Positions 17,737 through 26,362 of a DNA stretch of 64,000 bases are shown one piece after another. The stretch's first letter is position 1. Each line of letters begins with the position of its first letter. The position numbers and the translations under genes were made by a program. The stretch comes from DASSFG01 sp035550375 (GTDB lineage: Bacteria; Planctomycetota; Planctomycetia; Pirellulales; JAICIG01). Where the stretch lies: positions 124,001 to 188,000 of the forward strand of contig DASZPH010000048.1 of assembly GCA_035550375.1 (NCBI GenBank), read 5' to 3'. Under the pieces are notes generated by a model. That model was not told where the DNA came from and ran no database searches. It saw only the letters and a list, made by a program, of their open reading frames with translations.

Positions 17737-17755
17737 GCTAGCATTCCATGCTAGC
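17737..17755. promoter_or_regulatory. Perfect palindrome between divergent genes (candidate operator)
   Basis: GCTAGCAT-TCC-ATGCTAGC is a perfect 8+3+8 inverted repeat. It sits 40 bases before the GTG start of the 2-hydroxyacid dehydrogenase gene and upstream of the alpha-CTD gene, directly after an AT-rich stretch (TAAAAAATTTA). The size and placement fit a dimeric repressor site, for example of the TetR or LacI type. No run of T follows, which argues against a terminator. Confidence 0.5.
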
Positions 17756-17794
17756 ATCCCGGGGACCCCGTTCAGCAACGCTTGGAGCAGAGGC

Positions 17795-18772
17795 GTGTCG
17801 CGCTTTCAGGTTCTCTTAACCGACTATGCCTGGCCGGACCTGGCGATCGAACGCCGAACCCTGGCCGACGTCGGCGCCGATCTGATCGTCGCCGACGCGA
17901 CCGACGAGGCCACGCTAACCCGGCAGGCAACCGACGCCGACGCCATCATGACCAATTGGGCCAAGGTGACATCTCGGGTGCTGGCCGCGGCCACGAAGTG
18001 CCGCATCGTGGCCCGAACCGGCATCGGGCTCGACAACATCGACGTCGAATTCGCCGCGGCGCGAGGAATACCCGTCACCAACGTTCCCGATTATTGCATC
18101 CGCGAAGTCGCGGAGCACGCCCTGGCCCTGATCCTGGCCCTGGGACGCAAGGTGGCCTTCTACCACCACGAGACGAAGTCGGGCCGTTATGCGATCGCCG
18201 CCGGTCCGCCGCTACGGCGATTGGAGGGCCAGACTCTGGGCATCGTCGGCCTCGGCAACACAGGACAGCAACTGGCGACCTTGGCGTCGGCGATCGGCTT
18301 GCGGGTTCTCGCCTACGCCCGGCGGCCGGAGCGAGTCGGCTCGCCCGCCGAGTGGGCGCCGCTCGACGCGCTGCTCGAGCAGAGCGATTACGTGTCGTTG
18401 CACCTGGCCAGCACGCCGGAGACCCGGCACTTCATCGGCCGCGAGCAACTGGCCCGCATGAAGCCGACGGCCTACTTGATCAACACGGCCCGCGGCGCGG
18501 TGCTCGACGAGACTGCTCTGGTCGAGGCGCTGGCGGCCGAGCGGTTGGCAGGCGCCGCCCTCGACGTGCAGGAACAAGAACCGCCGGACCTGTCGCGCCC
18601 GTCCTACAGCGACCCGCGAGTCATCGTCACTCCCCACGCAGCTTTCTATTCGCTGGAAGCCGTAAGCGAGCTGCGGCGGCGAGCTTCACTTCAGGTTGCC
18701 GACGCGCTGACCGGTAAAACGCCGGCTAACGTGGTGAACGCAGTCGACCTGAACGCGGCAGCGCGGCCCTAG
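17795..18772 (+). CDS. D-2-hydroxyacid dehydrogenase (CtBP / phosphoglycerate dehydrogenase-like)
   Basis: The 325-residue NAD-dependent enzyme has the split substrate domain, including VARTGIGLDNIDVEFAAARG and VTNVPDYCIREVAEHALALI. The nucleotide domain holds GIVGLGNTGQQLATLA. The catalytic triad is visible: Arg in INTARGAVLDE, Glu in DVQEQEPPDL and His in VTPHAAFYS. The AFYS ending and overall layout fit the C-terminal-binding-protein-like subfamily rather than SerA, and no ACT domain follows. It starts at a GTG preceded by GGAG. The exact substrate is unknown. Confidence 0.87.
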   Translation: MSRFQVLLTDYAWPDLAIERRTLADVGADLIVADATDEATLTRQATDADAIMTNWAKVTSRVLAAATKCRIVARTGIGLDNIDVEFAAARGIPVTNVPDYCIREVAEHALALILALGRKVAFYHHETKSGRYAIAAGPPLRRLEGQTLGIVGLGNTGQQLATLASAIGLRVLAYARRPERVGSPAEWAPLDALLEQSDYVSLHLASTPETRHFIGREQLARMKPTAYLINTARGAVLDETALVEALAAERLAGAALDVQEQEPPDLSRPSYSDPRVIVTPHAAFYSLEAVSELRRRASLQVADALTGKTPANVVNAVDLNAAARP

Positions 18773-19049
18773 CCGACCGAGCGCAAAACGGCCCTCGGCC
18801 ATCTCTCGGAGGGGGAGCCTTGGCCTTCTTCGGCTCTCCCAGCCGATACGCGCGGCGCCACCCCTACAACCGCGGTGGATGTTTTGACCGTGCCCCCGCC
18901 GTGGCGTATAGCTCTTGAGGCGTTGCATAGTCGGAACTCGTAGTAACGGTTCGATTTATCGACCGGAAATCGACGGTCCCATAGATCGGCCAAGACCGTG
19001 CCGGTGGATGCTGCGCACAGGAATTGCTGATAGGCGGAACAAGTAGTCC

Positions 19050-22000
19050 ATGGACGATACCACGTCACCGAGCAACGATGCGACGCGCGACGCCAAGCTG
19101 CGTCAGACGATCGCCGAAGGGCGGCGGCGCATCCGCGACGATATGCTGTCGCGCCATCGCCAGCTTGGTGAACTGGAGGCGGCGCTCGCGCAGCAAGTCG
19201 GCGCCATCAGCGAGGAGTTGGCCCGCGGCCGAAAGGCGAACCTCGACACCGAGGCCGAGCTTCTGGAAAACCGGGGCGAGCTGGAGGCCGTCGCCAAGAA
19301 GCTCAGGCTCGAAGAGCGGGGGCTCGCTCAACTGCGTCGCGAATGCGAGGCCAACGCCGAAGAGCTGGCGTATCACCGCCAACGGCTGCACCAGAGCCTG
19401 GCCGAGCTGGAGCTGGAGAAGGAATCGCTCGACGAGGCGCGCCTGGAGCTGAAGAAACAACGGCAACACGTCGCCGATCAACTGAGGGCCGAGAGAAAGC
19501 GCAACCAGCGCGAGCTTGCCCAGCAGCGAGCCGAGATCGAGCGGCGACGCCAAGAGCTGGGCGAAACGGAAACCGTGGCGCGCGACCTGGCCGACGCCCG
19601 GCGGCGACTGGGCGAGGCTCAAGGCAAGTTGACGGCTCGCCAATCGTCTGAAGAACGGACGGGCGAGCAAAGCGCCGCGCTGGCCGAGATGAAAAGCCGC
19701 TACGAGGCGGCTTCGCAAGAGTTGTCGCAGCATCGAGAGGGCCTGCACCAGACGCAAATCGAGCTGGCCCGCAAGCAACAGGAGCTCGATCAGCTCCAGA
19801 CGCATCTGCGGCAGAAGCTGGCGCAGGTCGAGGAGCGCGAAGAAGAGCTCGATCGTACGCAGACGCAATTGAAGAAGCGGCGGCAGCGCCTCGCCACCGA
19901 GCTCAAGGACCAGCGCAACCGCAACCGCCAGGCGTTCGTCGAGGAGCAAGCCGAACTGGAACGCCGACGCGAAGCGCTCGGTGCAGCGGAGGCGGTCGCC
20001 CGCGAGCTGGCCGACGCCCGACGCCGCCTGGTCGAGGTTCAGCAGCAACTCGTCGAGGCGGAGAGTCGCGAGCCGGTCGGCCCCGCGGTCGACGACCAAA
20101 GCGAGGCGCTGGCCGAGATGACTCGCAAGTACGAGTCGGCCACCGAAGAGCTGGCCTATCACCGGCAGCGGGTTCAGCAAAAGCTTGAGGAGCTGGAGCA
20201 GAAAGAAGAGGAGCTGGATGAGGCGCAGGTCGAGCTGAAGAAGCGGCGGCAGCGCATCGCCGCCGAGCTCAAGGAGCAGCGCGAGCGGAACCGCCAGAAA
20301 TCGGCCGAGGAACAAGCCGAGATCGACCGCCGGCAAAAAACGCTGGGCGACAGCCAGACGCTGGCGCGCGAGCTGGCCGACGCTCGGAGCCGGCTGGCCG
20401 AGGTGGAAGGGAAACTGACGGCAGCGGAAAGCCGCCCCCCGGCCCCCAGCGACCAGAGCGAGGCGCTGGCGGAAATGACCCGCAAGTACGAGTCGGCCAC
20501 CGAGGAGCTGGCCCGTCACCGGCAGCGGGTTCAGCAGAAGCTCGATGAGCTGGAGCAGCAACAGGAGAAGCTGGATCAGGCGCAGCTCGAGCTGAAGAAG
20601 CGGCGGCAGCGCATCGCCGCCGAACTCAAAGACCAGCGCGAGCGAAGCCGCCGCAAATCGGCCGAGGAACTGGCCGAGATCGAGCGCCGACAAAAAGCGC
20701 TTGGCGAAACGGAAGCGATCGCCCGCGAACTTGCCGACGCCCGACGCCGCCTGGCCGAGATCGAAGGGAAACTGGCGGCAGCGGAAAGCCGTCCCACGCC
20801 GCCCCCGCCCCCCCCACCGGCCAACAATCAAAGCGCGGCGCTGGCCGAGATGACCCGCAAGTACGAGTCGGCCACCGAAGAGCTGGCCTATCATCGGCAG
20901 CGGGTTCAGCAAAAGCTCGAGGAGCTGGAGCAGAAACAAGAGACGCTCGATGAGGCGCAGCTCGAACTAAAGAAGCGTCGGCAGCGCATCGCCGCCGAGC
21001 TTAAGGACCAGCGCGAGCGAAACCGCCAGAAGTCGGCCGAGGAACGGGCCGAGCTCGAACGCGTGCGGGCGGCAATCGGCGACAGCCAGGCGGTCGCCCG
21101 CGAGCTGGCCGAAGCGCGACGCCGCCTGGCCGAGGTCGAAGGGAAACTGGCCGCAGCGGAAAGCCGCCCGCCCGCCGCCGCGCCGTCCAGCGACCAAAGC
21201 GAGGCGCTGGCCGAGATGACCCGCAAATACGAGTCGGCCACCGAAGAGCTGGCCTATCATCGGCAGCGGGTTCAGCAGAAGCTTGAGGAGCTGGAGCAGA
21301 AAGAAGAGAAGCTCGATGAGGCGCAGCTCGAACTAAAGAAGCGTCGCCAGCGCATCGCCGCCGAGCTTAAGGACCAGCGCGAGCGAAACCGCCAGAAATC
21401 GGCCGAGGAACGGGTCGAGCTCGAACGCTTGCGGGAAGCAATCGGCGACAGCCAGACCATCGCCCGCGAGCTGGCCGAAGCGCGACGCCGCCTGGCCGAG
21501 GCGGAAGAACAGCTCGCAGCCGCGAAAAACCGCGAGCCTGTCGCCCCCGCCGTCGGCGACGAGACCGAGGCGCTGGCCGAGATGACGCGGCGCTACGAGT
21601 CGGCCGCTGAGGAGGCGGCGTATCACCGCAAGCGGGTCGAGCAGAAGCTGGAAGAGCTGGAGCGCAAGCGCGAAGAGCTCGATGAGGCGCAGGCGAAGGT
21701 GAAAAGGCAGCGGCAGCGCATCGCCGCCGAACTCAAGCAGCAGCGAGATCGCAACCGCCAGGAACTCGAGAGCGAACGCGCCGAGATCGAGCGCAGGAAC
21801 AAGTCGCGGGGCAAGTCGGAGGATCTGGCTCGCGAGCTCGAGCATGCGCGAGAGCAGCTAGCCCAGATGGAAGAGCAGCTCGCCGCGGCCCAGAACGGCC
21901 AAATCCCTTTGCAGCCCGAGGTAACTTCGCGGCCTGACGACGACGACCAGAGCGAAGCGCTGGCCGACATGACGCGGCGCTACGAACTGGCGATGGAAGA

Positions 22001-22592
22001 TCTGCGCGACCAGAAGCGCCGCGTCGCCGAGCTCGAGAGGCAGGCGGCCGCGGGGCCGCGGCCCGCCGCCGTTGAGCCGGGCCAGAAACTCGACTGGGAA
22101 GCGCAAAAACGACAACTGCTTGCGGCCCTGGAGGCCGACTCGGCCGAAGGCGATGAGGAGCGGCAAGAGGAGAAACTCAAGATCCGCGACGTAATCAGTC
22201 GCACCGACGCGATCGTCGCCGAAAAAGAGGCGGAGATCGAGCAACTCAAGGAGCTGCTCGCCGCCCAGTCGACAACGGCCGGCGATGTGGCCGTCGGTGC
22301 GGCGGCGTTTGCCGACATCCTGGCCAACGACGAGCTGGTGCGGAGCGAGCGAGAACGTCTCCAGCAGTTGCAGCGAGAGTGGGAGGAGAAGCTCCGGCAA
22401 GCGGAAATCGATCTCTCGGTACAGCGCGCCAAGATCGCCCGCGAACGGGCCGAAATCGAAGAACGCCAACGCTCACTGCAACAGCAGGAATCGGAGCACG
22501 GCGAACCGGCGGCGGGTCCGGCATCTCCGGCCGCCAAGCCTCAGCGCGGCCGCTGGCTAAGCCGCTTGGGGTTGAAGGAAGAAGAAGAGTAG
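19050..22592 (+). CDS. Giant repetitive coiled-coil protein
   Basis: This 1180-residue protein is almost wholly predicted coiled coil: long runs of Glu, Lys, Arg, Gln and Ala with heptad spacing of Leu. No signal peptide or membrane helix is seen, so it is probably cytoplasmic. It contains about seven tandem units of 119-143 residues, each opening ALAEMTRKYESATEELA, continuing QRVQQKLEELEQ and LKKRRQRIAAEL, and closing ARRRLAEVEGKLAAAESRP with a short proline linker. The C-terminus has KPQRGRWLSRLGLKEEEE, a small basic/acidic tail. It could be a cytoskeletal or scaffold filament; coiled-coil proteins of this size are known in planctomycetes, but I do not recognise this one. Two permease genes follow on the same strand. 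Confidence 0.88.
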   Translation: MDDTTSPSNDATRDAKLRQTIAEGRRRIRDDMLSRHRQLGELEAALAQQVGAISEELARGRKANLDTEAELLENRGELEAVAKKLRLEERGLAQLRRECEANAEELAYHRQRLHQSLAELELEKESLDEARLELKKQRQHVADQLRAERKRNQRELAQQRAEIERRRQELGETETVARDLADARRRLGEAQGKLTARQSSEERTGEQSAALAEMKSRYEAASQELSQHREGLHQTQIELARKQQELDQLQTHLRQKLAQVEEREEELDRTQTQLKKRRQRLATELKDQRNRNRQAFVEEQAELERRREALGAAEAVARELADARRRLVEVQQQLVEAESREPVGPAVDDQSEALAEMTRKYESATEELAYHRQRVQQKLEELEQKEEELDEAQVELKKRRQRIAAELKEQRERNRQKSAEEQAEIDRRQKTLGDSQTLARELADARSRLAEVEGKLTAAESRPPAPSDQSEALAEMTRKYESATEELARHRQRVQQKLDELEQQQEKLDQAQLELKKRRQRIAAELKDQRERSRRKSAEELAEIERRQKALGETEAIARELADARRRLAEIEGKLAAAESRPTPPPPPPPANNQSAALAEMTRKYESATEELAYHRQRVQQKLEELEQKQETLDEAQLELKKRRQRIAAELKDQRERNRQKSAEERAELERVRAAIGDSQAVARELAEARRRLAEVEGKLAAAESRPPAAAPSSDQSEALAEMTRKYESATEELAYHRQRVQQKLEELEQKEEKLDEAQLELKKRRQRIAAELKDQRERNRQKSAEERVELERLREAIGDSQTIARELAEARRRLAEAEEQLAAAKNREPVAPAVGDETEALAEMTRRYESAAEEAAYHRKRVEQKLEELERKREELDEAQAKVKRQRQRIAAELKQQRDRNRQELESERAEIERRNKSRGKSEDLARELEHAREQLAQMEEQLAAAQNGQIPLQPEVTSRPDDDDQSEALADMTRRYELAMEDLRDQKRRVAELERQAAAGPRPAAVEPGQKLDWEAQKRQLLAALEADSAEGDEERQEEKLKIRDVISRTDAIVAEKEAEIEQLKELLAAQSTTAGDVAVGAAAFADILANDELVRSERERLQQLQREWEEKLRQAEIDLSVQRAKIARERAEIEERQRSLQQQESEHGEPAAGPASPAAKPQRGRWLSRLGLKEEEE
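19677..21957 (+). repeat. In-frame tandem repeats of about 357-429 bases
   Basis: The repeat marker GCGCTGGC starts at 19677, 20106, 20463, 20838, 21204, 21570 and 21957. All spacings are multiples of three. Units 20106-21570 are the most alike, sharing long near-identical DNA runs (for example around the ATGACCCGCAAGTACGAGTC segment). The differences concentrate in the linker. This pattern points to recent duplication or gene conversion. Confidence 0.85.
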
Positions 22593-22713
22593 GGTGGCGG
22601 ATCGCCAGAGAAATGGGTCGCGCCCCCCCAGGATCCATGGATTTTTTGTTCTTGCTTCCTCTCTCGATCCCCTTGCGAGTTGTCCGCTGGTTCCTACATT
22701 AGCGGATACGACC

Positions 22714-23865
22714 ATGCAATTCCTGGAGCTTGTGCGAAAAAACGTTGTCCGCGGAAAGCTGCGTTCCGCGCTCACCGCTTGCGGCGTGGCGGTGGCGATC
22801 GCCACGGTGGTGACCCTGGTAGGGGTGTCGCAAGGCTTCCGCCGCTCCGCCACGGAGAGTTTTCAGAGCCACAACGTGGATATGGTGGTGGTTCGCTCGG
22901 GTACAATGCAGCGCAACGCGAGCAGTCTCAGCGAGCAACTTCGCCGGCGATTGGCCAGGCTGAACGGCGTGGCCGACGTGATTCCCGCTTTGACCGACCG
23001 CGTGTCGTTGGGCAAGGGAGGGCCGCTGGGGATCGCGGTCCACGGATGGCCGGCCGACTCGCACGTTTGGGACACCTTGAAGATCACCGAAGGACATCGT
23101 CCCACGGAGCACGACCGCGGCACCGTCCTGATCGGCAGCCAGTTGGCGCAGAACCTCGACAAGAAGGTCGGCGATCGGGTAGAGATCGAGCTGAGCCAGT
23201 TTCGCGTGATCGGCATCTACCAAAGCTCGAACGTCTTTGAAAACAGCGCCGCCGTGCTCCTCCTGCCCGACCTGCAGCACCTGATGGACCGCGTGGGGCA
23301 GGTTTCGGAGTTTCTGATCGTGCTCGACAAGGATTTGACGGACCGGCGCAAGGCGAGCCAACAGGTGCAGCAGCATGTGGAAGCCCTGACGGACCAGCGC
23401 GGGCAGCCGCTGGGCCTGGCGGCCCTGCCGACGGAGCAGTACGTGAACCGAAACCTCGAAATCCGGCTGGCAGGAGATATGTCGTGGGCCACGTCGACCA
23501 TCGCCTTGGTGATCGGCTCCATCGGCGTCCTCAACACCATGCTCATGTCGGTCATGGAACGGACCCAAGAGATCGGCGTACTGCGGGCGATCGGCTGGCG
23601 GAAATCGCGGATCATGCGTCTCATCGTCTACGAGTCCTGCCTCGTTTGTCTGGCGGGAGCCCTGGCCGGGATTCTGCTGTCGCAGGGGCTCGTCTCGTCG
23701 CTGAGTCGGCTGCCGTCCGCCCAAGGACTTGTGCGATCGGACACTTCGCTCTCGGTGATTGCCACCGGGCTGGGAATGGCGGCGGCAATGGGGGTGATTG
23801 GCGCCCTCTATCCAGCATGGCGGGGCGCCAGAATGCAGCCGACGGAGGCCTTGCGATATGAGTAA
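22714..23865 (+). CDS. MacB/FtsX-type ABC transporter permease (first copy)
   Basis: The 383-residue protein has the four-helix layout of this family: a first helix (LTACGVAVAIATVVTLVGV), a periplasmic MacB_PCD domain (about 45-260), and an FtsX region with three helices: STIALVIGSIGVLNTMLMS followed by ERTQEIGVLRAIGWRKSRI, then LVCLAGALAGILLSQ and a final helix before YPAWRGARMQPTEALRYE. The ending ALRYE is typical. Start 22714 is chosen because it gives the usual N-terminus MQFLELVRKNVVRGK. The family moves lipoproteins or substances across the envelope, or acts mechanically on it, powered by a separate ATPase. No ATPase gene is adjacent. Confidence 0.88.
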   Translation: MQFLELVRKNVVRGKLRSALTACGVAVAIATVVTLVGVSQGFRRSATESFQSHNVDMVVVRSGTMQRNASSLSEQLRRRLARLNGVADVIPALTDRVSLGKGGPLGIAVHGWPADSHVWDTLKITEGHRPTEHDRGTVLIGSQLAQNLDKKVGDRVEIELSQFRVIGIYQSSNVFENSAAVLLLPDLQHLMDRVGQVSEFLIVLDKDLTDRRKASQQVQQHVEALTDQRGQPLGLAALPTEQYVNRNLEIRLAGDMSWATSTIALVIGSIGVLNTMLMSVMERTQEIGVLRAIGWRKSRIMRLIVYESCLVCLAGALAGILLSQGLVSSLSRLPSAQGLVRSDTSLSVIATGLGMAAAMGVIGALYPAWRGARMQPTEALRYE

Positions 23866-23908
23866 AAAGTTGCACGAGCGAGCAGCGAGAGGTAAACAAG
23901 CGTAACCG

Positions 23909-25036
23909 ATGTGGTTCGTTACCTTTGTCGTAAAGAGCCTGTTGCGACAGCCGGCTCGCTCTTCGTTCACCGCGGTCGGCATCGGCCTGGCGGTCGCGGC
24001 CACCGTGTCGCTCGTGGGCATTTCCAAGGGATTCGAGAGATCGTATCTCGATCTTTACACCAAGCGGGGCGTCGACCTCGTGGTGCAGCGGTCGGGACGT
24101 ACCGAGCAGGTCACCAACACGGTGGACGAACACCTCGGCGATCGCATTCGTGAGTTGCCTGGCGTGTACGAGGTGATCGGCGGGCTGGTCGACGTCGTGT
24201 CCTTTGAAGAGGCCGATCTGTTTGTCGTTCTGGTCAACGGCTGGCCCACCGACAGCCCGGCCTTCGACCAGGTCGAGATTTTGTCGGGCCGTCCTTTGGA
24301 CGAGGGGGACGACGATGCCGTGATGCTGGGCCGCGTACTCGCCGGCAACCTGGGAAAAATCGTCGGCGATTCGGTCGAGCTCTACGGAAAGAAGTTCAAG
24401 GTGGTCGGCGTCTTTCAGAGCTCCAGCGTCTATGAAAACGGCTCGGTGGTCGTTCCGTTGCAGGTCTTGCAGCGGCTGACCGACCGCGCACATGAGGTGA
24501 CGGGCTTCACGGTTGAAGCCATTCCGGGGTCAAGCAAGGACGAAATCGAAGAACTGAAGCAGCAAATCCACGAGCTCGATCCAAGCTTGAGCGTTCTGGC
24601 CAGCGGGGAGTTTGTGGCCAGCATCACCCAAATCCGCACGGCCCGCGCCATGGCGTGGGTCACCTCCACGGTGGCGATGTTGCTCGGCGGGATCGGCGTA
24701 CTCAACACGATGGCCATGTCGGTTTACGAGCGAACACGCGAGTTCGGCCTGTTGCGGGCGCTGGGTTGGCCAAGGCTGCGGGTCGTGCGGACGATTTTGG
24801 CCGAATCGGTTTTGTTGGCGCTGGCGGGAGCCGTGTTGGGATCGCTGCTGGGCCTGATGTTGCCCAAATTGTTGGCCCAGGTGCGGGCGATGTCGGGCCT
24901 GATCGAAGGGAACATCGACCCGCTCGTCGTCCTTCAAGGGCTTGCCATCGCCCTCTTGATGGGACTTGCCGGGGCCGCCTACCCCGCCTACCGGGGCGCC
25001 AGCCTGCGTCCTATCGACGCCCTGCATCACAAATAG
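23909..25036 (+). CDS. MacB/FtsX-type ABC transporter permease (second copy)
   Basis: This 375-residue paralogue of the preceding gene lies 43 bases downstream. It shows the same plan: FVVKSLLRQPARSSFTAVGI, periplasmic domain with LVNGWPTDSPAFDQVEILSG, then GGIGVLNTMAMSVYERTREF and AYPAYRGASLRPIDALHHK. The shared segments (GWP.DS, GVFQSS/GIYQSS, VYENGS/VFENSA) show that the two arose by duplication and probably form a heterodimer. The ATPase must come from elsewhere. The gene ends 28 bases before a convergent gene. Confidence 0.88.
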   Translation: MWFVTFVVKSLLRQPARSSFTAVGIGLAVAATVSLVGISKGFERSYLDLYTKRGVDLVVQRSGRTEQVTNTVDEHLGDRIRELPGVYEVIGGLVDVVSFEEADLFVVLVNGWPTDSPAFDQVEILSGRPLDEGDDDAVMLGRVLAGNLGKIVGDSVELYGKKFKVVGVFQSSSVYENGSVVVPLQVLQRLTDRAHEVTGFTVEAIPGSSKDEIEELKQQIHELDPSLSVLASGEFVASITQIRTARAMAWVTSTVAMLLGGIGVLNTMAMSVYERTREFGLLRALGWPRLRVVRTILAESVLLALAGAVLGSLLGLMLPKLLAQVRAMSGLIEGNIDPLVVLQGLAIALLMGLAGAAYPAYRGASLRPIDALHHK

Positions 25037-25064
25037 GCCAACTCGCGCGGGCGCCGCCCACCGC

Positions 25065-26156
25065 CTACCGTTTGTCGGTGGGACCAAACTCGTGCGTCAG
25101 CGGGGAGGGCGCGCCCGCCAGCCGACGGGAGAACAGGGCGTAACGCTGCTGACCAATTAGCTCGGCTGGCGACGCGAAGTAGTTGCTCAACGTTTCTCCG
25201 TCGGCCATCGGCAGGGTGGCCCCATCGGGACGCGTCGCGTGAGACGAAATAATCAACAGCGAGTAGTTGCCGGGACGCGGCACCACGAGCTGAAACTGCC
25301 CGTGGGCGTCGCCGCGGGCCGCCGCGGCGCCTACGCTTCCCAAAGCGGCCTGGGCGTCGAGATCTGCTTCCTGGTCGGCACGCAGACCGCGGGCCGCGAT
25401 CTTGATGTCGGGCTTCCTGTCGGCGGGTAGCGCGATGACGACGGCCCCTTCGTCGGGCAACGAATCGCCGGGTGACAGGGCGTAGAGCACATGGCCGCCC
25501 AGCGCCACCGGTTCCTCCCCGGCCTTCGCTGGCGTTGAAACGGGCGTGTCAGGCCGATAACCGCGCCCCACGAGCAGCCCCGCCAGAAAGGCAACGACCA
25601 GTAAACCCGCCATCAGGCCGGCTTGTGCATAAACGGCCCGCCTGGTGAGCAACAACACCGAGCCGTCGGGATGTCTGCCGCGGCGTGCCTGGGTCAAACG
25701 CGTGACGGCCGGGGCACTCTCCGGGGCAAACTTAAAATCGCTGACTGGCTCGATCGGCGGCAACACGGGCGGAGGAGGGGGTGGCCGTACCGCGGGGGCG
25801 GCGACTCCCGGCGCGGGTGCCATTTCGGCGTCGCCGATCAAGGCCGGAATATCGTCAAAGGCCGCGATCTCGCCTGCGGGCGGGGTAGCGACGGCAGGCA
25901 GTTGGCTCGCGGCGGACGGAATCGTCAAAGCCGACATGGCAGCGGCCGAGTCCGTCCCGGCGGGACCCGCGGCCTCAATGGTCGCTTTGAATTCGCCGAG
26001 GGCCGGCGGCACGGGGTGTACGTCGGTCAGCGTTCCCGGCGACTGAGGCACGAGGGTCGACTGTCCGCATTTAGGACAAGTCACGGGCGTGCCAGCTTTT
26101 CGCCGTGTGACGCTGAGCGAGCGACGACAATGCGAGCAAGTAAACTGGATCGGCAT
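25065..26156 (-). CDS. Zinc-ribbon, single-pass membrane protein
   Basis: The 363-residue protein starts with a CxxC...CxxC zinc ribbon (FTCSHCRRSLSV, then GTPVTCPKCGQSTLVP), continues with a long proline/alanine-rich linker (about 40-165), and has one membrane helix (AGLMAGLLVVAFLAGLLVGRG, about 183-203). The C-terminal domain (about 215-363) is beta-rich with GGHVLYALSPGDSLPDEGAV. Planctomycete genomes hold many proteins with such a ribbon at the start. I do not recognise the C-terminal domain; its function is unknown. Confidence 0.75.
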   Translation of the reverse strand: MPIQFTCSHCRRSLSVTRRKAGTPVTCPKCGQSTLVPQSPGTLTDVHPVPPALGEFKATIEAAGPAGTDSAAAMSALTIPSAASQLPAVATPPAGEIAAFDDIPALIGDAEMAPAPGVAAPAVRPPPPPPVLPPIEPVSDFKFAPESAPAVTRLTQARRGRHPDGSVLLLTRRAVYAQAGLMAGLLVVAFLAGLLVGRGYRPDTPVSTPAKAGEEPVALGGHVLYALSPGDSLPDEGAVVIALPADRKPDIKIAARGLRADQEADLDAQAALGSVGAAAARGDAHGQFQLVVPRPGNYSLLIISSHATRPDGATLPMADGETLSNYFASPAELIGQQRYALFSRRLAGAPSPLTHEFGPTDKR

Positions 26157-26362
26157 GAGCTACCGACGTGAAATGAGCTGTTCCGCTTATCTAAGGCTAA
26201 TCCAAGGCTGCGATTCCGACCAGGGGGCACCCGCTTCCTTCCCCATGCAGTTTCCGGACCATTTCTTGTCAGCGCTCCGGCGATGGCGTAAGATCAGACT
26301 CAACCGCCCCTGGCACCCCCTTGTGCTCGGAGCGCCCGCCACACGGCTGGAAGCCCGCTGCG

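Noticed and set aside
19065..20939. A long open frame on the reverse strand (624 codons), rich in Leu, antisense to the coiled-coil gene
   Set aside because: It mirrors the repetitive codons of the real gene; Leu and Gln runs on the opposite strand come from Glu and Lys codons. No signal, motif or ribosome site supports it.
25058..25080. A weak CACCG...CGGTG hairpin between convergent genes as a terminator
   Set aside because: The stem is five bases with no T run on either strand, too weak to call.
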